DNA of 37,640 bases from an uncultured Pelagibacteraceae bacterium (lineage in GTDB: Bacteria > Pseudomonadota > Alphaproteobacteria > Pelagibacterales > Pelagibacteraceae): the NCBI GenBank assembly GCA_902577625.1, contig CACGZX010000009.1:1-37640 (forward strand). The letters are read 5' to 3'. A model generated the notes under the pieces. That model did no database searches. It saw nothing but the letters and a program-made list of their open reading frames with translations, and was not told where the DNA came from. Below are positions 1-8,503 of the stretch, one piece after another. A program made the translations under genes and the position numbers. Position 1 is the stretch's first letter. Each line of letters begins with the position of its first letter.

Positions 1-121
1 GATTAATATTTCTTTTAAAAAACTCACTATCAATTTTAATAAAATTAGATATTGTAAAAAAAGATACTATTATTGTAAAAATTAAAACTGAAATAATTTT
101 TAATTTTGAAAAGTATAACAC
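1..121 (-). CDS. secD: SecD N-terminus (protein translocase subunit), cut by window edge
   Basis: The first 40 codons of a minus-strand gene run off the left edge. Reading from a GTG at 121 gives a protein beginning MLYFSKLKIISVLIFTIIVS, a basic N-terminus followed by one hydrophobic segment, and there is no stop before the edge. SecD starts with such a membrane anchor and forms the SecDF complex that uses the proton gradient to help pull proteins through SecYEG. The call rests mainly on position: it starts 12 bases after the yajC stop, and yajC-secD is a conserved pair. GTG is the only reasonable start; no ATG lies between it and the yajC stop in this frame. Confidence 0.75.
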   Translation of the reverse strand, partial: MLYFSKLKIISVLIFTIIVSFFTISNFIKIDSEFFKRNIN

Positions 122-133
122 TTTATTTTAATG

Positions 134-421
134 TTATTTTTTTGTTTCGGTATTACTAACTAATGCCTGTATTCCTGTAGATTTTATAACTTCTACTTTT
201 ACATTTTCAGATATTGCAACTTCAACTTTGTCATTATCTATAACCCTTTCTATAGACCCAACAATACCACCTGAAGTTATAACTTTATCACCTCGTTTTA
301 GATTTTCTACCATAAGTTTATGCTCTTTAACCTTTTTTTGCTGTGGACGAATTAAAAAAAAGTAAAAGATAACAAAAATTAAAATAAGTGGTATAAATTG
401 ACCTATTCCTGATCCTGACAT
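134..421 (-). CDS. yajC: Preprotein translocase subunit YajC
   Basis: A 95-residue protein with one membrane helix near residues 8-27, followed by the family signature IRPQQKKVKEHK and then a small soluble domain with the conserved GGIVGSIERV stretch around residues 51-60. YajC associates with SecDF in the inner membrane and assists Sec-dependent export. Length and architecture are normal for the family. It sits between serS and secD in the minus-strand run, with 54 bases to serS and 12 to secD, so all three are probably cotranscribed. In many alphaproteobacteria surE and pcm lie between serS and yajC; they are absent here. Confidence 0.95.
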   Translation of the reverse strand: MSGSGIGQFIPLILIFVIFYFFLIRPQQKKVKEHKLMVENLKRGDKVITSGGIVGSIERVIDNDKVEVAISENVKVEVIKSTGIQALVSNTETKK

Positions 422-475
422 AAAATCCTTTGTAAATTAAAAGTTTTCTATACTATCTAAGTTGTTAAAACAACT

Positions 476-1735
476 CTAATTATTTGAAATTTTTTCTAGA
501 TTATTCATGTAGGGTTTTAGAACATCTGGAATTGTTATTGATCCATCAGAATTTTGATAGTTTTCTAATATAGCAATAAGCGTTCTACCTACCGCTAAAC
601 CACTTCCATTAAGCGTACCGACATATTCAGTTTCATTATTATTATTTTTATATCTTGATTTCATTCGTCTAGCTTGAAAAGTTCCACAAGAAGAACAACT
701 AGAAATTTCTCTATATTTTTTTTCAGATGGCAACCATACTTCTATATCGTAAGTTTTTTCTGCACTAAAACCCATATCACCAGTGGATAAAATTATTTTT
801 CTATATGGTAGTTTTAACTTATCTAAAATCATCGTGGCGCAGTTAGTCATTCTTTCAAGTTCTTCTGAGCATTTATTATTTTCAACAATACTAACAAGTT
901 CAACTTTGTAAAATTGATGCTGCCTAATCATACCTTTAGTATCCTTTCCATAACTACCGGCTTCTTTTCTAAAACAAGGTGTTAATGCAACAAAGCGCAT
1001 AGGGAAATCTTTTAAATTAACAATCTTATCTCTAACAATGTTAGTTAAAATTACTTCAGCTGTGGGAATTAGAAACTTTCTGCCACTTTTTTCTTCAATT
1101 TTAATTTCAAATTGATCATCTTCAAACTTAGGCAATTGTCCAGTTCCAAACATTGCTGCATCATTAGCCATTAATGGAGGAGAAATTTCTTTATAGTTAT
1201 TTATTTGAGTATGCGTATCTAACATAAAATTCGCTATTGCCCTTTCTAATAAAGCAAGTTTGTCATTAACAAAAACGAATCTAGCACCTGTTGTTTTTGT
1301 TGCTAAATCAAAATCTAGCATTTTTAAATTTTCACCTAGTTCATAATGCGATTTTGGACTAAAATTAAATTCTTTTATTGTTCCAGATTTTAAAATTTCT
1401 TTATTAGAAGCTTCATCAGCTCCTACTGGAACATCCTGTAGAGGTAAGTTTGGTATTGAAGACAATAAATCATCAAGTTTATTTTTAATTGAATTTTGAT
1501 CTTTATTTAGAGATAAAATTTTTTCTGAAATTTCTTTAGATTTTGCAAATAATGATTTATCCTGACTTTTTGATATACTTTTTTTTTCTTGTTCTAAAGC
1601 TTCTTTTTCTTGAATAAGTTTTCTATTTTTTTTATCTAGATCTAATATTTTTTCTAAATCTATAGAAATATTTCTTGATTTAATTATATTTTTAAAATTA
1701 TCAAAATTATTTCTTATATCTTTAATGTTATGCAT
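476..1735 (-). CDS. serS: Seryl-tRNA synthetase
   Basis: A class II aminoacyl-tRNA synthetase of 419 residues, the usual length. Residues 28-95 form the long charged antiparallel coiled coil that binds the extra arm of tRNA-Ser. The catalytic core shows motif 2 (TPCFRKEAGSYGKDTKG, residues 252-268) and motif 3 near residues 374-394 (GSGLAVGRTLIAILEN). It attaches serine to tRNA-Ser and, by family knowledge, also supplies Ser-tRNA for selenocysteine when that pathway exists. The ATG overlaps the tail of tatC by eight bases, indicating translational coupling inside the housekeeping run. Confidence 0.97.
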   Translation of the reverse strand: MHNIKDIRNNFDNFKNIIKSRNISIDLEKILDLDKKNRKLIQEKEALEQEKKSISKSQDKSLFAKSKEISEKILSLNKDQNSIKNKLDDLLSSIPNLPLQDVPVGADEASNKEILKSGTIKEFNFSPKSHYELGENLKMLDFDLATKTTGARFVFVNDKLALLERAIANFMLDTHTQINNYKEISPPLMANDAAMFGTGQLPKFEDDQFEIKIEEKSGRKFLIPTAEVILTNIVRDKIVNLKDFPMRFVALTPCFRKEAGSYGKDTKGMIRQHQFYKVELVSIVENNKCSEELERMTNCATMILDKLKLPYRKIILSTGDMGFSAEKTYDIEVWLPSEKKYREISSCSSCGTFQARRMKSRYKNNNNETEYVGTLNGSGLAVGRTLIAILENYQNSDGSITIPDVLKPYMNNLEKISNN

Positions 1736-2495
1736 TTTTTTCTTTATTTTTTCTCTCTATAAATTTTACTGATATAATAGATAATTCATATAATAATAAT
1801 AAAGGTATTGCTAAACCTATTTGTGTAACAGGATCAGGTGGAGTTAATAGTGCAGCTGCAGCAAATATAATAACCACAACATATTTACGTCTTTCTTTTA
1901 AAAACTGAGAATCAACAATGCCAATTCTTGCTAACAAACTTAGAACTACAGGTAATTGAAAGCTTAATCCAAAAGCAAATATTAACTTCATTACTAAAGA
2001 TAAATATTCATTAACTTTAGCTTCTAATTGAATTGGAAGAGCTGTATTTAAACCTGAGCTTTCGAATGATAGAAAGAATTTTATAGCTAAAGGCATTATT
2101 AAATAATAGACAAGCATACCACCTAATAAAAAAAGTATAGGTGTTACTACAAGATAAGGCATTATTGCTGATTTTTCATCCTCATAAAGTCCTGGGGCAA
2201 TAAATTTCCATATTTGAATTAAAATAATTGGACTAGTAAAAAAAAATGCTGCAAAAAAAGAAACCTTTAAATAGGTAAGAAAAGTTTCTTGTAAAGCTGT
2301 AAAGATAAGTCTTCTGTTTACATCATCATTTTTAACTGCTTGAGCATAGGGATCTACAAGAAAGCTATAAATGTACTCAGAAAAATAATAACAAATAATA
2401 AAAAGTATAGTTAAGAATATTAATGAATGAATTAATCTCTTTCTTAGCTCTGTAAGATGACTAAAAAAACCACCCTCAGCTTGATTTTTGCTCAT
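1728..2495 (-). CDS. tatC: Twin-arginine translocase subunit TatC
   Basis: A polytopic membrane protein of 255 residues. The start FFSHLTELRKRLIHSL is the conserved cytoplasmic N-terminus that recognises the twin-arginine signal, and the motif FIAPGLYEDEK around residues 97-107 is the family hallmark in the first cytoplasmic loop. Six hydrophobic segments can be picked out. TatC is the receptor for folded Tat substrates such as cofactor-containing periplasmic enzymes. It overlaps tatB by 20 bases and serS by eight. Order is tatA-tatB-tatC, as usual. Confidence 0.96.
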   Translation of the reverse strand: MSKNQAEGGFFSHLTELRKRLIHSLIFLTILFIICYYFSEYIYSFLVDPYAQAVKNDDVNRRLIFTALQETFLTYLKVSFFAAFFFTSPIILIQIWKFIAPGLYEDEKSAIMPYLVVTPILFLLGGMLVYYLIMPLAIKFFLSFESSGLNTALPIQLEAKVNEYLSLVMKLIFAFGLSFQLPVVLSLLARIGIVDSQFLKERRKYVVVIIFAAAALLTPPDPVTQIGLAIPLLLLYELSIISVKFIERKNKEKNA

Positions 2496-2718
2496 CTTTG
2501 TCCTTTTTTTTATTTATATTAGCATCTTCATTTAAGTTTTTATCAATTGTATCTTCGGTGATAGAGCTGACTTCATTTTGTACGTTGTTAACATATCTTT
2601 TTGCACTTCCAATCCAAGATCCAACTTTTTTTAACATTAAAGGGAAATCTTTGGGACCGAGAATAATTATTGCTATTACAACTATAATTAAAATTTCAAA
2701 CCAGCCAATTGTTGGCAT
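2476..2718 (-). CDS. tatB: Sec-independent translocase protein TatB
   Basis: An 80-residue protein with the TatA/B fold: a short N-terminal membrane helix (residues 5-20), a GP hinge (LGPKDFPLMLKK) and an amphipathic helix, then a charged Lys/Asp-rich tail. The GPK hinge and the IGWFEILII start are typical of TatB rather than TatA, and it lies just before tatC. TatB works with TatC in recognising Tat signal peptides. The tail is shorter than in enterobacterial TatB. Its 3' end overlaps tatC by 20 bases. Confidence 0.92.
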   Translation of the reverse strand: MPTIGWFEILIIVVIAIIILGPKDFPLMLKKVGSWIGSAKRYVNNVQNEVSSITEDTIDKNLNEDANINKKKDKDEQKSS

Positions 2719-2723
2719 TAGAA

Positions 2724-2939
2724 TTACTCTTTTTTATCTATATCTTGATTTTCAGAGGTATCTTGATTTTCAGAGATATTTTTCTGAGATCCCTCATCAT
2801 TGACATCAGAGGCCATACCTTTTTTAAAACTTTTAATACCCTTGGCTACATCTCCCATTAGACTAGAAATTTTTCCTCTGCCAAAAAGAAGTACTACTAA
2901 TATAACAACAATTGCTATTTGCCAAAATCCTATACTCAT
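2724..2939 (-). CDS. tatA: Sec-independent translocase protein TatA
   Basis: A 71-residue protein: an N-terminal membrane helix ([18 protein letters not shown]), then an [20 protein letters not shown] amphipathic helix characteristic of TatA, then an acidic polar tail. TatA oligomers form the passage for folded proteins. The tail contains an imperfect internal duplication ([12 protein letters not shown]), which is an 18-base tandem repeat in DNA at 2741-2776. The gene ends five bases before the tatB start and begins 41 bases after scpB, so it is likely in the same transcript. Confidence 0.94.
   Translation of the reverse strand: MSIGFWQIAIVVILVVLLFGRGKISSLMGDVAKGIKSFKKGMASDVNDEGSQKNISENQDTSENQDIDKKE
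2741..2776 (-). repeat. 18-base tandem duplication inside the tatA tail
   Basis: Two adjacent 18-base units (2741-2758 and 2759-2776) differ at one position and encode SENQDT and SENQDI in the disordered TatA C-terminus. The unit is a multiple of three, so the frame is kept. Confidence 0.85.
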
Positions 2940-2980
2940 ACAAGTGTTATAAACATATTATATAATATTTAAAGTTATTT

Positions 2981-3670
2981 TTATTTGTCACTATCATTTT
3001 TAAGAGTGCTGCTTAGCATTTCATCAATATCGGAGTATATATTTTCCTTCTTTTCCTCTTGTTCCTTATAAAATTTACCTGTTCCAAAAATAGTTGAATC
3101 GACATTTGCTGTATCAATAAGTCCTGCAGTTCCAAGCTCATCTATTGTTGGAAGATCTGACAAATTTTGTAAATTAAAATGACTTAAAAATTCTTCTGTT
3201 GTTCCATATTGAATTGGTTTACCCGGAACGTCCTTTCTTCCTTGAGATCTAACCCAATTTAATTCCATCAAAATCTCAAGTGTATTTGTTCCAAAAGCAA
3301 CACCTCTTATTTCTTCGATTTCAGCTCTTGTAACGGGCTGATGATAAACAATAATAGACAAAGTTTCTACAGCAGCTTTAGATAATTTTTTTTCGACAGT
3401 TTTTTGTTCAGACATTAATTCTGATAAATTTTCTGAAGTTCTAAAAGACCATTTTTTTGAAATACATACCAAATTAATTCCTCTATTTTTATAAATATTC
3501 TGAAGCTTATTAAGAATATTTGGAACATTAATTTTTTTGGGAAGTTTAGATTCTATTGTATCTATATCCAAAGGTTCTGCTGCAGCAAACAAAATAGCCT
3601 CAACCTCTTTTTCACCATCACTTAAAGATGAAGGAAAATTTACGATATTATTTTTTTTTAATTTTTTCAT
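2981..3670 (-). CDS. scpB: Segregation and condensation protein ScpB
   Basis: A 229-residue protein with two winged-helix domains typical of ScpB. The segment EVEAILFAAAEPLD near residue 22 opens the first domain, and the conserved ETLSIIVYHQPVTRAEIEEIRG stretch near residues 102-123 opens the second. The C-terminus is an acidic and polar extension. ScpB binds ScpA and SMC to form the bacterial condensin that compacts and segregates the chromosome. It overlaps scpA by four bases (ATGA type), consistent with coupled synthesis of the two partners. Confidence 0.95.
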   Translation of the reverse strand: MKKLKKNNIVNFPSSLSDGEKEVEAILFAAAEPLDIDTIESKLPKKINVPNILNKLQNIYKNRGINLVCISKKWSFRTSENLSELMSEQKTVEKKLSKAAVETLSIIVYHQPVTRAEIEEIRGVAFGTNTLEILMELNWVRSQGRKDVPGKPIQYGTTEEFLSHFNLQNLSDLPTIDELGTAGLIDTANVDSTIFGTGKFYKEQEEKKENIYSDIDEMLSSTLKNDSDK

Positions 3671-4401
3671 TTATTTTCCTTTATAAAAACATCATCAAAT
3701 AAATTATTTTGCTTTATTGATATATTGCCCTCTTTAGCTAGTTCTAAAGATCCAGCAAATATTCCTGCTTTACCGGTTCGATTAAATTTTTTATTTTTAG
3801 AAAAATTTAAAGGCATTAATTCATCAATATTTCTCCACTCATTTAATTTACCAAAAAATTCTTTAATTCTTTTAATTCCTTCTTCAGTAGTAAAAACAGG
3901 AAGTTTTGGAATATTCATTCTTTGGAATTCTCTCGACATAATTATTGACGAATAAGTTTTTAAGATTTCAAACATAGTGAGTGAATATTTTGAACTATAT
4001 ATAGATTTAATTTTTCCTCTAATACCTCTCATAAAAATATCTTTTCCTAATCTTTTTCGTTTTAACATTTGATCAGATAACAATCTAATTAGCTCAAGTT
4101 TTTTTAATTGAAGTTTAAGTTTTTCAGCAACCTCCAACGCTTTAAATTCTTCTTCTTCAGTTTCTGGTAATAAAAGCTTAGATTTCAAATAAGTTAACCA
4201 AGTAGCCATTAACAAGTATTCGGAAGCTATTTCTAAGTTTATTTTTTCTTTTGATTTAATAAAGTCAAGAAATTGATCTACTAATGTGGTAATAGAAATT
4301 TTTTCAAGATCAACTTTTTGAGATTTTGCTAAATCTAATAGTACCTCTAATGGTCCATTAAAATTATTAAGACTTACATTAAATGAAAGAGAATCGTTCA
4401 T
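3667..4401 (-). CDS. scpA: Segregation and condensation protein ScpA
   Basis: A kleisin-family protein of 244 residues. The N-terminus carries the diagnostic NFNGPLEVLLDLAKSQKVDL segment (residues 13-32), and ASEYLLMATWLTYLKSKLLLP follows near residue 60. These helices contact the SMC neck, while the C-terminal winged helix closes the ring on the SMC head. It lies in the conserved nagZ-scpA-scpB order and starts eight bases after the nagZ stop. Confidence 0.95.
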   Translation of the reverse strand: MNDSLSFNVSLNNFNGPLEVLLDLAKSQKVDLEKISITTLVDQFLDFIKSKEKINLEIASEYLLMATWLTYLKSKLLLPETEEEEFKALEVAEKLKLQLKKLELIRLLSDQMLKRKRLGKDIFMRGIRGKIKSIYSSKYSLTMFEILKTYSSIIMSREFQRMNIPKLPVFTTEEGIKRIKEFFGKLNEWRNIDELMPLNFSKNKKFNRTGKAGIFAGSLELAKEGNISIKQNNLFDDVFIKENK

Positions 4402-4409
4402 AAAATCTA

Positions 4410-5360
4410 TTATCTAATTATATTTAATAATTGCGATGTTTTTTTTATAACAAAGTTACTTAATAATGGAGAATTTTTAGCTACTATTAACATTTCATTA
4501 TAATTTCCATTACAATGTAAAACTATATCACAACCTGCATTAAAAGCTTGGGTTGTATTTTTTGATATAGAAAATTTTAAAGCTTTCATTGATATATCAT
4601 CTGACATAATTAGGTTTTTAAATCCTATTTTTTTTCTAATTATCTTAATTACTTTTTTTGAATGAGTGGCAGTACTTTTTTTATCTATAGAGCTATATAT
4701 TATATGTGCAGTCATCGCTAATAAAGATTTTTGTTTTTTAAAAGGATAAAAATCTATTTTATTTAAATCATTAATATTTTTATTAATTATGGGTAATTTT
4801 TTGTGAGTATCAAATTTTGATAGTCCATGACCCGGAATGTGTTTTAATACTGTAGCTATATGATTTTCATGGAATTTATTAATACAAATTTTACCCAATT
4901 TAGATACTAAATAAGGGTCAGTTGAAAAAGATCTATTTCCAATAACTTTATGGGTTATCTTTCTTCTAACATCTAAAACAGGAACATTATTTATATTGAT
5001 ACCTAATAAATTTAGAAGATAGGAAATTTGCTTAATGTAAACATCGTAATAAACATAGAACTTTTTTTTATTATTTTTATAAAGTTTGCTAAAAAATTCT
5101 GCAGAAAATATTGAATTATCAATAAATTTACTCAATCTAGATATGCGACCACCTTCTTCATCAATTAAAATAGGATAATTTTTGTCATTGAATATTTTTT
5201 TAATATGTGATGTTAATTTTTGGGTCTGTGAGATAGATACAATATTTCTAGAAAATAATATAACTCCCCATGGTTTATACTTTTTTAAAAAGACAACTTC
5301 TTTTTGACTCAGCTTTGTACTTTTAATACCTGTAATAAAACTTCTTCTTCTCTTAATCAT
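4410..5360 (-). CDS. nagZ: Beta-N-acetylhexosaminidase, glycoside hydrolase family 3
   Basis: A GH3 enzyme of about 316 residues. Visible motifs are IDEEGGRISRL (substrate pocket), LKHIPGHG (the catalytic-loop His) and IMSDDISMKAL, which carries the Asp nucleophile. NagZ removes N-acetylglucosamine from muropeptides in cell-wall recycling, in the cytoplasm. I chose the ATG at 5360: it overlaps the upstream stop as ATGA, the common coupling arrangement here, while an in-frame TTG five codons earlier (5375) would only add GIVK-type residues. Neighbours scpA and argS are the usual alphaproteobacterial context. Confidence 0.92.
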   Translation of the reverse strand: MIKRRRSFITGIKSTKLSQKEVVFLKKYKPWGVILFSRNIVSISQTQKLTSHIKKIFNDKNYPILIDEEGGRISRLSKFIDNSIFSAEFFSKLYKNNKKKFYVYYDVYIKQISYLLNLLGININNVPVLDVRRKITHKVIGNRSFSTDPYLVSKLGKICINKFHENHIATVLKHIPGHGLSKFDTHKKLPIINKNINDLNKIDFYPFKKQKSLLAMTAHIIYSSIDKKSTATHSKKVIKIIRKKIGFKNLIMSDDISMKALKFSISKNTTQAFNAGCDIVLHCNGNYNEMLIVAKNSPLLSNFVIKKTSQLLNIIR

Positions 5361-5611
5361 TTTAACAATTCCCAAAAATGGTACTTTTTTTTAGTATTAT
5401 CTTTTTGATATTCTACATATTCAATAATATCATTTGTATCATTTTCTAATATAACAAGATTTTCAGAAAAAATATTAATTTTGTCTTCCATTAAGTTTAA
5501 TGATCGATAAGACTTTTTTTTATACTCATCTGAAAAATAATATCTCGAAATAAAAAAAATAAAAAAAAATATTATTATTATATAAAAAACGTATTTCAGT
5601 TCTTTAATCAT
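5357..5611 (-). CDS. Small single-pass membrane protein of unknown function
   Basis: An 84-residue protein with one strongly hydrophobic helix at residues 7-27, then a charged, mostly polar region of about 55 residues. I recognise no domain. Its ATG forms a TAATG overlap with the argS stop and its stop forms ATGA with nagZ, so it is clearly translated as part of the run. In many alphaproteobacteria the gene between argS and nagZ encodes a membrane-anchored SPOR-domain (peptidoglycan-binding) protein of several hundred residues. This one keeps the anchor and position but has no room for the roughly 70-residue SPOR fold plus linker. It may be a reduced descendant or an unrelated replacement. 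Confidence 0.8.
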   Translation of the reverse strand: MIKELKYVFYIIIIFFFIFFISRYYFSDEYKKKSYRSLNLMEDKINIFSENLVILENDTNDIIEYVEYQKDNTKKKYHFWELLK

Positions 5612-7341
5612 TACATTTTTTCTGGAGTATTAACTCCTAATATTTTCATTCCTAATTTAATAACTATTGAAACAACTTTTAAAAAAGCAATTTTATCATC
5701 AGAAATTTTATTATCTTTATCAATAAATCTTTTATTTGGATCGTCTCTTCCTTTGTTCCAATAAGAGTGAAATTCTGAAGATAGTTCATATAAATAAACA
5801 GGTATTCTATGAGGTTCTAAATTATTAGATGCAGTTTCTAAACATCTTGGCCATTCAGAAATTTTTTTTAAGATTTTAATTTCATCATTTGAATAATTAT
5901 AATTTTGATTTGTAATTTTTAAATTATCATTAATATTCAAATTAATATTTCTAAATACGGAGCATATTCTTGCATAGCAATACTGAACATAATACAGCGG
6001 GTTATCTTTAGATTTTTCTTTTACTTTAGAAAAATTAAAATCAAGTTCAACTTCATTACTTCTGCTTAACATTATAAATCTTGTTGCATCTTTACCAACT
6101 TCTTCAATCAAATCCTGAACAGTTATGTAGTCACCTTTTCTTTTGGACATTTTAAAGAGTTTGCCATCTTTAATTAATTTTACTAATTGACTTACTTTGC
6201 AGGACAATTTATTTTTTTCTCCTGAAATAGCTTCGACTACAGATGTAATTCTTTTTATATAACCTGCGTGATCAGCACCTAAAATATTTATCAACTTATC
6301 AAAGTTTCTATTAACTTTTGTATTATGGTAAGCAACATCGCTTGCAAAATAAGTCCAAGTTAAATCACTCTTTTGAAGAGCTCTATCTTTATCATCACCA
6401 AAATCAGTAGATCTAAATAATAACTGTTCTCTTTCAGTCCACTTACTTTGGTCTTCGCCTTCTGGGGCTTTAATTTTACCTGTATAGACATGTTTAGTTT
6501 TCTTAAGTTTTTCTATTACTTTTTCAACTTCTTTGTTGTTAACTAAAGTTGTCTCACTTATAAAATTATCATGTCTTATGCCTAGATCGTTTAGGTTTTT
6601 TTTAATTAAATTTAAAGATTCATTAATTGAAAGTTTTTTTAAACGATCTTCTATATCTTTAAAATTTTCAAAGTTTATATCCTTATTATTCTTGATAATA
6701 CTATTGGCTATATCCTTTAAATAATCACCTGGATAAAGGTTGGGATTGTCTAGCGGAAAATCTTCATTATATAGTTTTTCTCTAATTCTTAAGTATACAG
6801 AATGATTAAAATGAGAAATTTGACTACCATAATCATTAACGTAATATTCACGTTCAACAATATTTTGATTAAATTCTAAAATATTTGAAATAACATCACC
6901 TAAAATAGCGCCCCTGCAGTGACCGACATGCAAAGGTCCAGTTGGATTAGCCGAAACAAATTCAACTAGATATTTTCTCTTCTCTTTATTTAATGAACCA
7001 TAATTATGAGGTGAGTTAATTAGTTTATTAGTAAAATTATTCCAATAATTTTTATTAAACTTAATATTAATAAATCCAGGTTTGGCAAAAGATATTTCTT
7101 CAATATTTTTATCTTCTTTTTTTAAAAGTTTGATTAAAATTTGAGCTAAATCATTTGGTGATTTATTATTTGGTTTTGCAAGAACCATAGAAACATTAGT
7201 TGATATGTCAAAATCAATTTTTGGTGGAGTTGAATCAACATTTACGCTATTCAAGTTCTCTGGAAGTATTAATAACTTATCTTCTTCAGCTTTTTTAATA
7301 ATTGTTATTAAATTAATTTTATATTCTTCAAATATATTCAT
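5611..7341 (-). CDS. argS: Arginyl-tRNA synthetase
   Basis: A class I aminoacyl-tRNA synthetase of 576 residues. Residues 128-144 contain SANPTGPLHVGHCRG, the ArgRS form of the HIGH motif (HVGH at 138-141), and KMSKRKGDYITV at 397-408 is the KMSKS-like loop. An N-terminal Add1 domain and a C-terminal helical anticodon-binding domain complete the usual layout. It charges tRNA-Arg. The ATG overlaps the dgt stop by four bases, placing it second in the run that begins at dgt. Confidence 0.97.
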   Translation of the reverse strand: MNIFEEYKINLITIIKKAEEDKLLILPENLNSVNVDSTPPKIDFDISTNVSMVLAKPNNKSPNDLAQILIKLLKKEDKNIEEISFAKPGFINIKFNKNYWNNFTNKLINSPHNYGSLNKEKRKYLVEFVSANPTGPLHVGHCRGAILGDVISNILEFNQNIVEREYYVNDYGSQISHFNHSVYLRIREKLYNEDFPLDNPNLYPGDYLKDIANSIIKNNKDINFENFKDIEDRLKKLSINESLNLIKKNLNDLGIRHDNFISETTLVNNKEVEKVIEKLKKTKHVYTGKIKAPEGEDQSKWTEREQLLFRSTDFGDDKDRALQKSDLTWTYFASDVAYHNTKVNRNFDKLINILGADHAGYIKRITSVVEAISGEKNKLSCKVSQLVKLIKDGKLFKMSKRKGDYITVQDLIEEVGKDATRFIMLSRSNEVELDFNFSKVKEKSKDNPLYYVQYCYARICSVFRNINLNINDNLKITNQNYNYSNDEIKILKKISEWPRCLETASNNLEPHRIPVYLYELSSEFHSYWNKGRDDPNKRFIDKDNKISDDKIAFLKVVSIVIKLGMKILGVNTPEKM

Positions 7342-8456
7342 TTTATTGATTTATAAATATTTATTGCAAATCGATCAGTCATACCAGAAATATAGTCAGC
7401 TATAGATCTATATTTATTATGTTTAATTGTTGAAAATGTCAAAAATTTTCTAGGATTCCTAGATATTATTTTAAACAATTTTTCAATTATTTTCTTACCT
7501 TCATTATTCTTTTTTAAAACTTTATTATTTTTATACATTTTTGTGTTTAAAAAATCTCTTATTTCATTAACTATATTTTCATAATTTTTAGAAAAACAAA
7601 TAAGTTTATTCTCAGATTTATAAACATCATTTAATTTATTAATTTTATTAAATTTAAAGTTTATTAAAGAATTTTTAATTAAATCCTTGACCATTAGGTT
7701 AATAGAGTCTCTAACCATCTGATAAATTAAAATTCTACTATTAGATTTTTTAAGCTTTGACGAATATCTTTTTAATATTTCATTAAAAAAATTAATTTCT
7801 TTTATCTCATTAATTTTAAAAAGGTTTGCATTAAAACCATCTTGAATGTCATGATTGTTGTAAGCAATATCATCAGAAATTGATGCGATTTGAGCTTCTA
7901 GAGATGGATATGATTTTAAATCAATTTTATTTTTTAAATTTTTTAACCCAATCAAATTTTCAACATTTGTATCATCATAATAAGGACCATTATGTTTTAA
8001 AAGGCCATCCAATGTTTCTAAAGTTAAATTTAAACCTTTAAATTTTACATATTTATTTTCTATAAACATTATTATTCTTAATGTTTGTAGGTTGTGATCA
8101 AATCCACCATGATTAGTCATACATTCATTTAACGATTCTTCACCAGCATGCCCAAAAGGTGTATGGCCAAGATCATGGGCAAGGCTTAATGTTTCTGTTA
8201 AATCATCATTTAAATTTAAATATCTTGATACTGTTCTTGCAATTTGAGCAACTTCAATTGAGTGAGTAATTCTAGTTCTATAATGATCCCCTTCTGTATT
8301 AACAAAAACTTGAGTTTTATGTTTTAACCTTCGAAAAGCGGCACTGTGAATAATTCTGTCTCTATCTCTTTGAAATGGGGATCTATAGGGTGAATTAGGC
8401 TCATTTATAAGTCTACCTTTACTTTTAATAATCCCTAGTTTTTTATAGTTTTTCAT
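7338..8456 (-). CDS. dgt: dGTP triphosphohydrolase-like protein (HD domain)
   Basis: An HD-superfamily phosphohydrolase of 372 residues. The core motifs are THSIEVAQIARTV (first metal His), LAHDLGHTPFGHAGEESL (the HD pair and conserved PFGH) and ASISDDIAYNNHDI (a further metal Asp). The N-terminal NSPYRSPFQRDRDRIIHSAAFRRLKHKTQVF segment is typical of the family. Such enzymes cleave dNTPs to nucleosides and triphosphate, controlling dNTP pools. It is the first gene of the minus-strand run and its promoter must lie in the 47-base spacer to erpA. Confidence 0.92.
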   Translation of the reverse strand: MKNYKKLGIIKSKGRLINEPNSPYRSPFQRDRDRIIHSAAFRRLKHKTQVFVNTEGDHYRTRITHSIEVAQIARTVSRYLNLNDDLTETLSLAHDLGHTPFGHAGEESLNECMTNHGGFDHNLQTLRIIMFIENKYVKFKGLNLTLETLDGLLKHNGPYYDDTNVENLIGLKNLKNKIDLKSYPSLEAQIASISDDIAYNNHDIQDGFNANLFKINEIKEINFFNEILKRYSSKLKKSNSRILIYQMVRDSINLMVKDLIKNSLINFKFNKINKLNDVYKSENKLICFSKNYENIVNEIRDFLNTKMYKNNKVLKKNNEGKKIIEKLFKIISRNPRKFLTFSTIKHNKYRSIADYISGMTDRFAINIYKSIK

Positions 8457-8503
8457 TCTTTAAAAATGACAATTTAACATTATATTAGTAATATCAGTCT
8501 TAG
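8457..8503. promoter_or_regulatory. Divergent promoter spacer between dgt and erpA
   Basis: Only 47 bases separate the two divergent starts. On the minus strand a perfect TATAAT lies at 8484-8479, placing a likely dgt start site about 15 bases before its ATG; no good -35 is visible. On the plus strand ATGACA at 8465-8470 could act as a -35 for erpA, but its -10 is weak. Both readings are pattern-based. Confidence 0.35.

Noticed and set aside
5361..5375. TTG at 5375 as the nagZ start
   Set aside because: The ATG at 5360 gives the ATGA overlap seen at other junctions in this run and the usual N-terminus.
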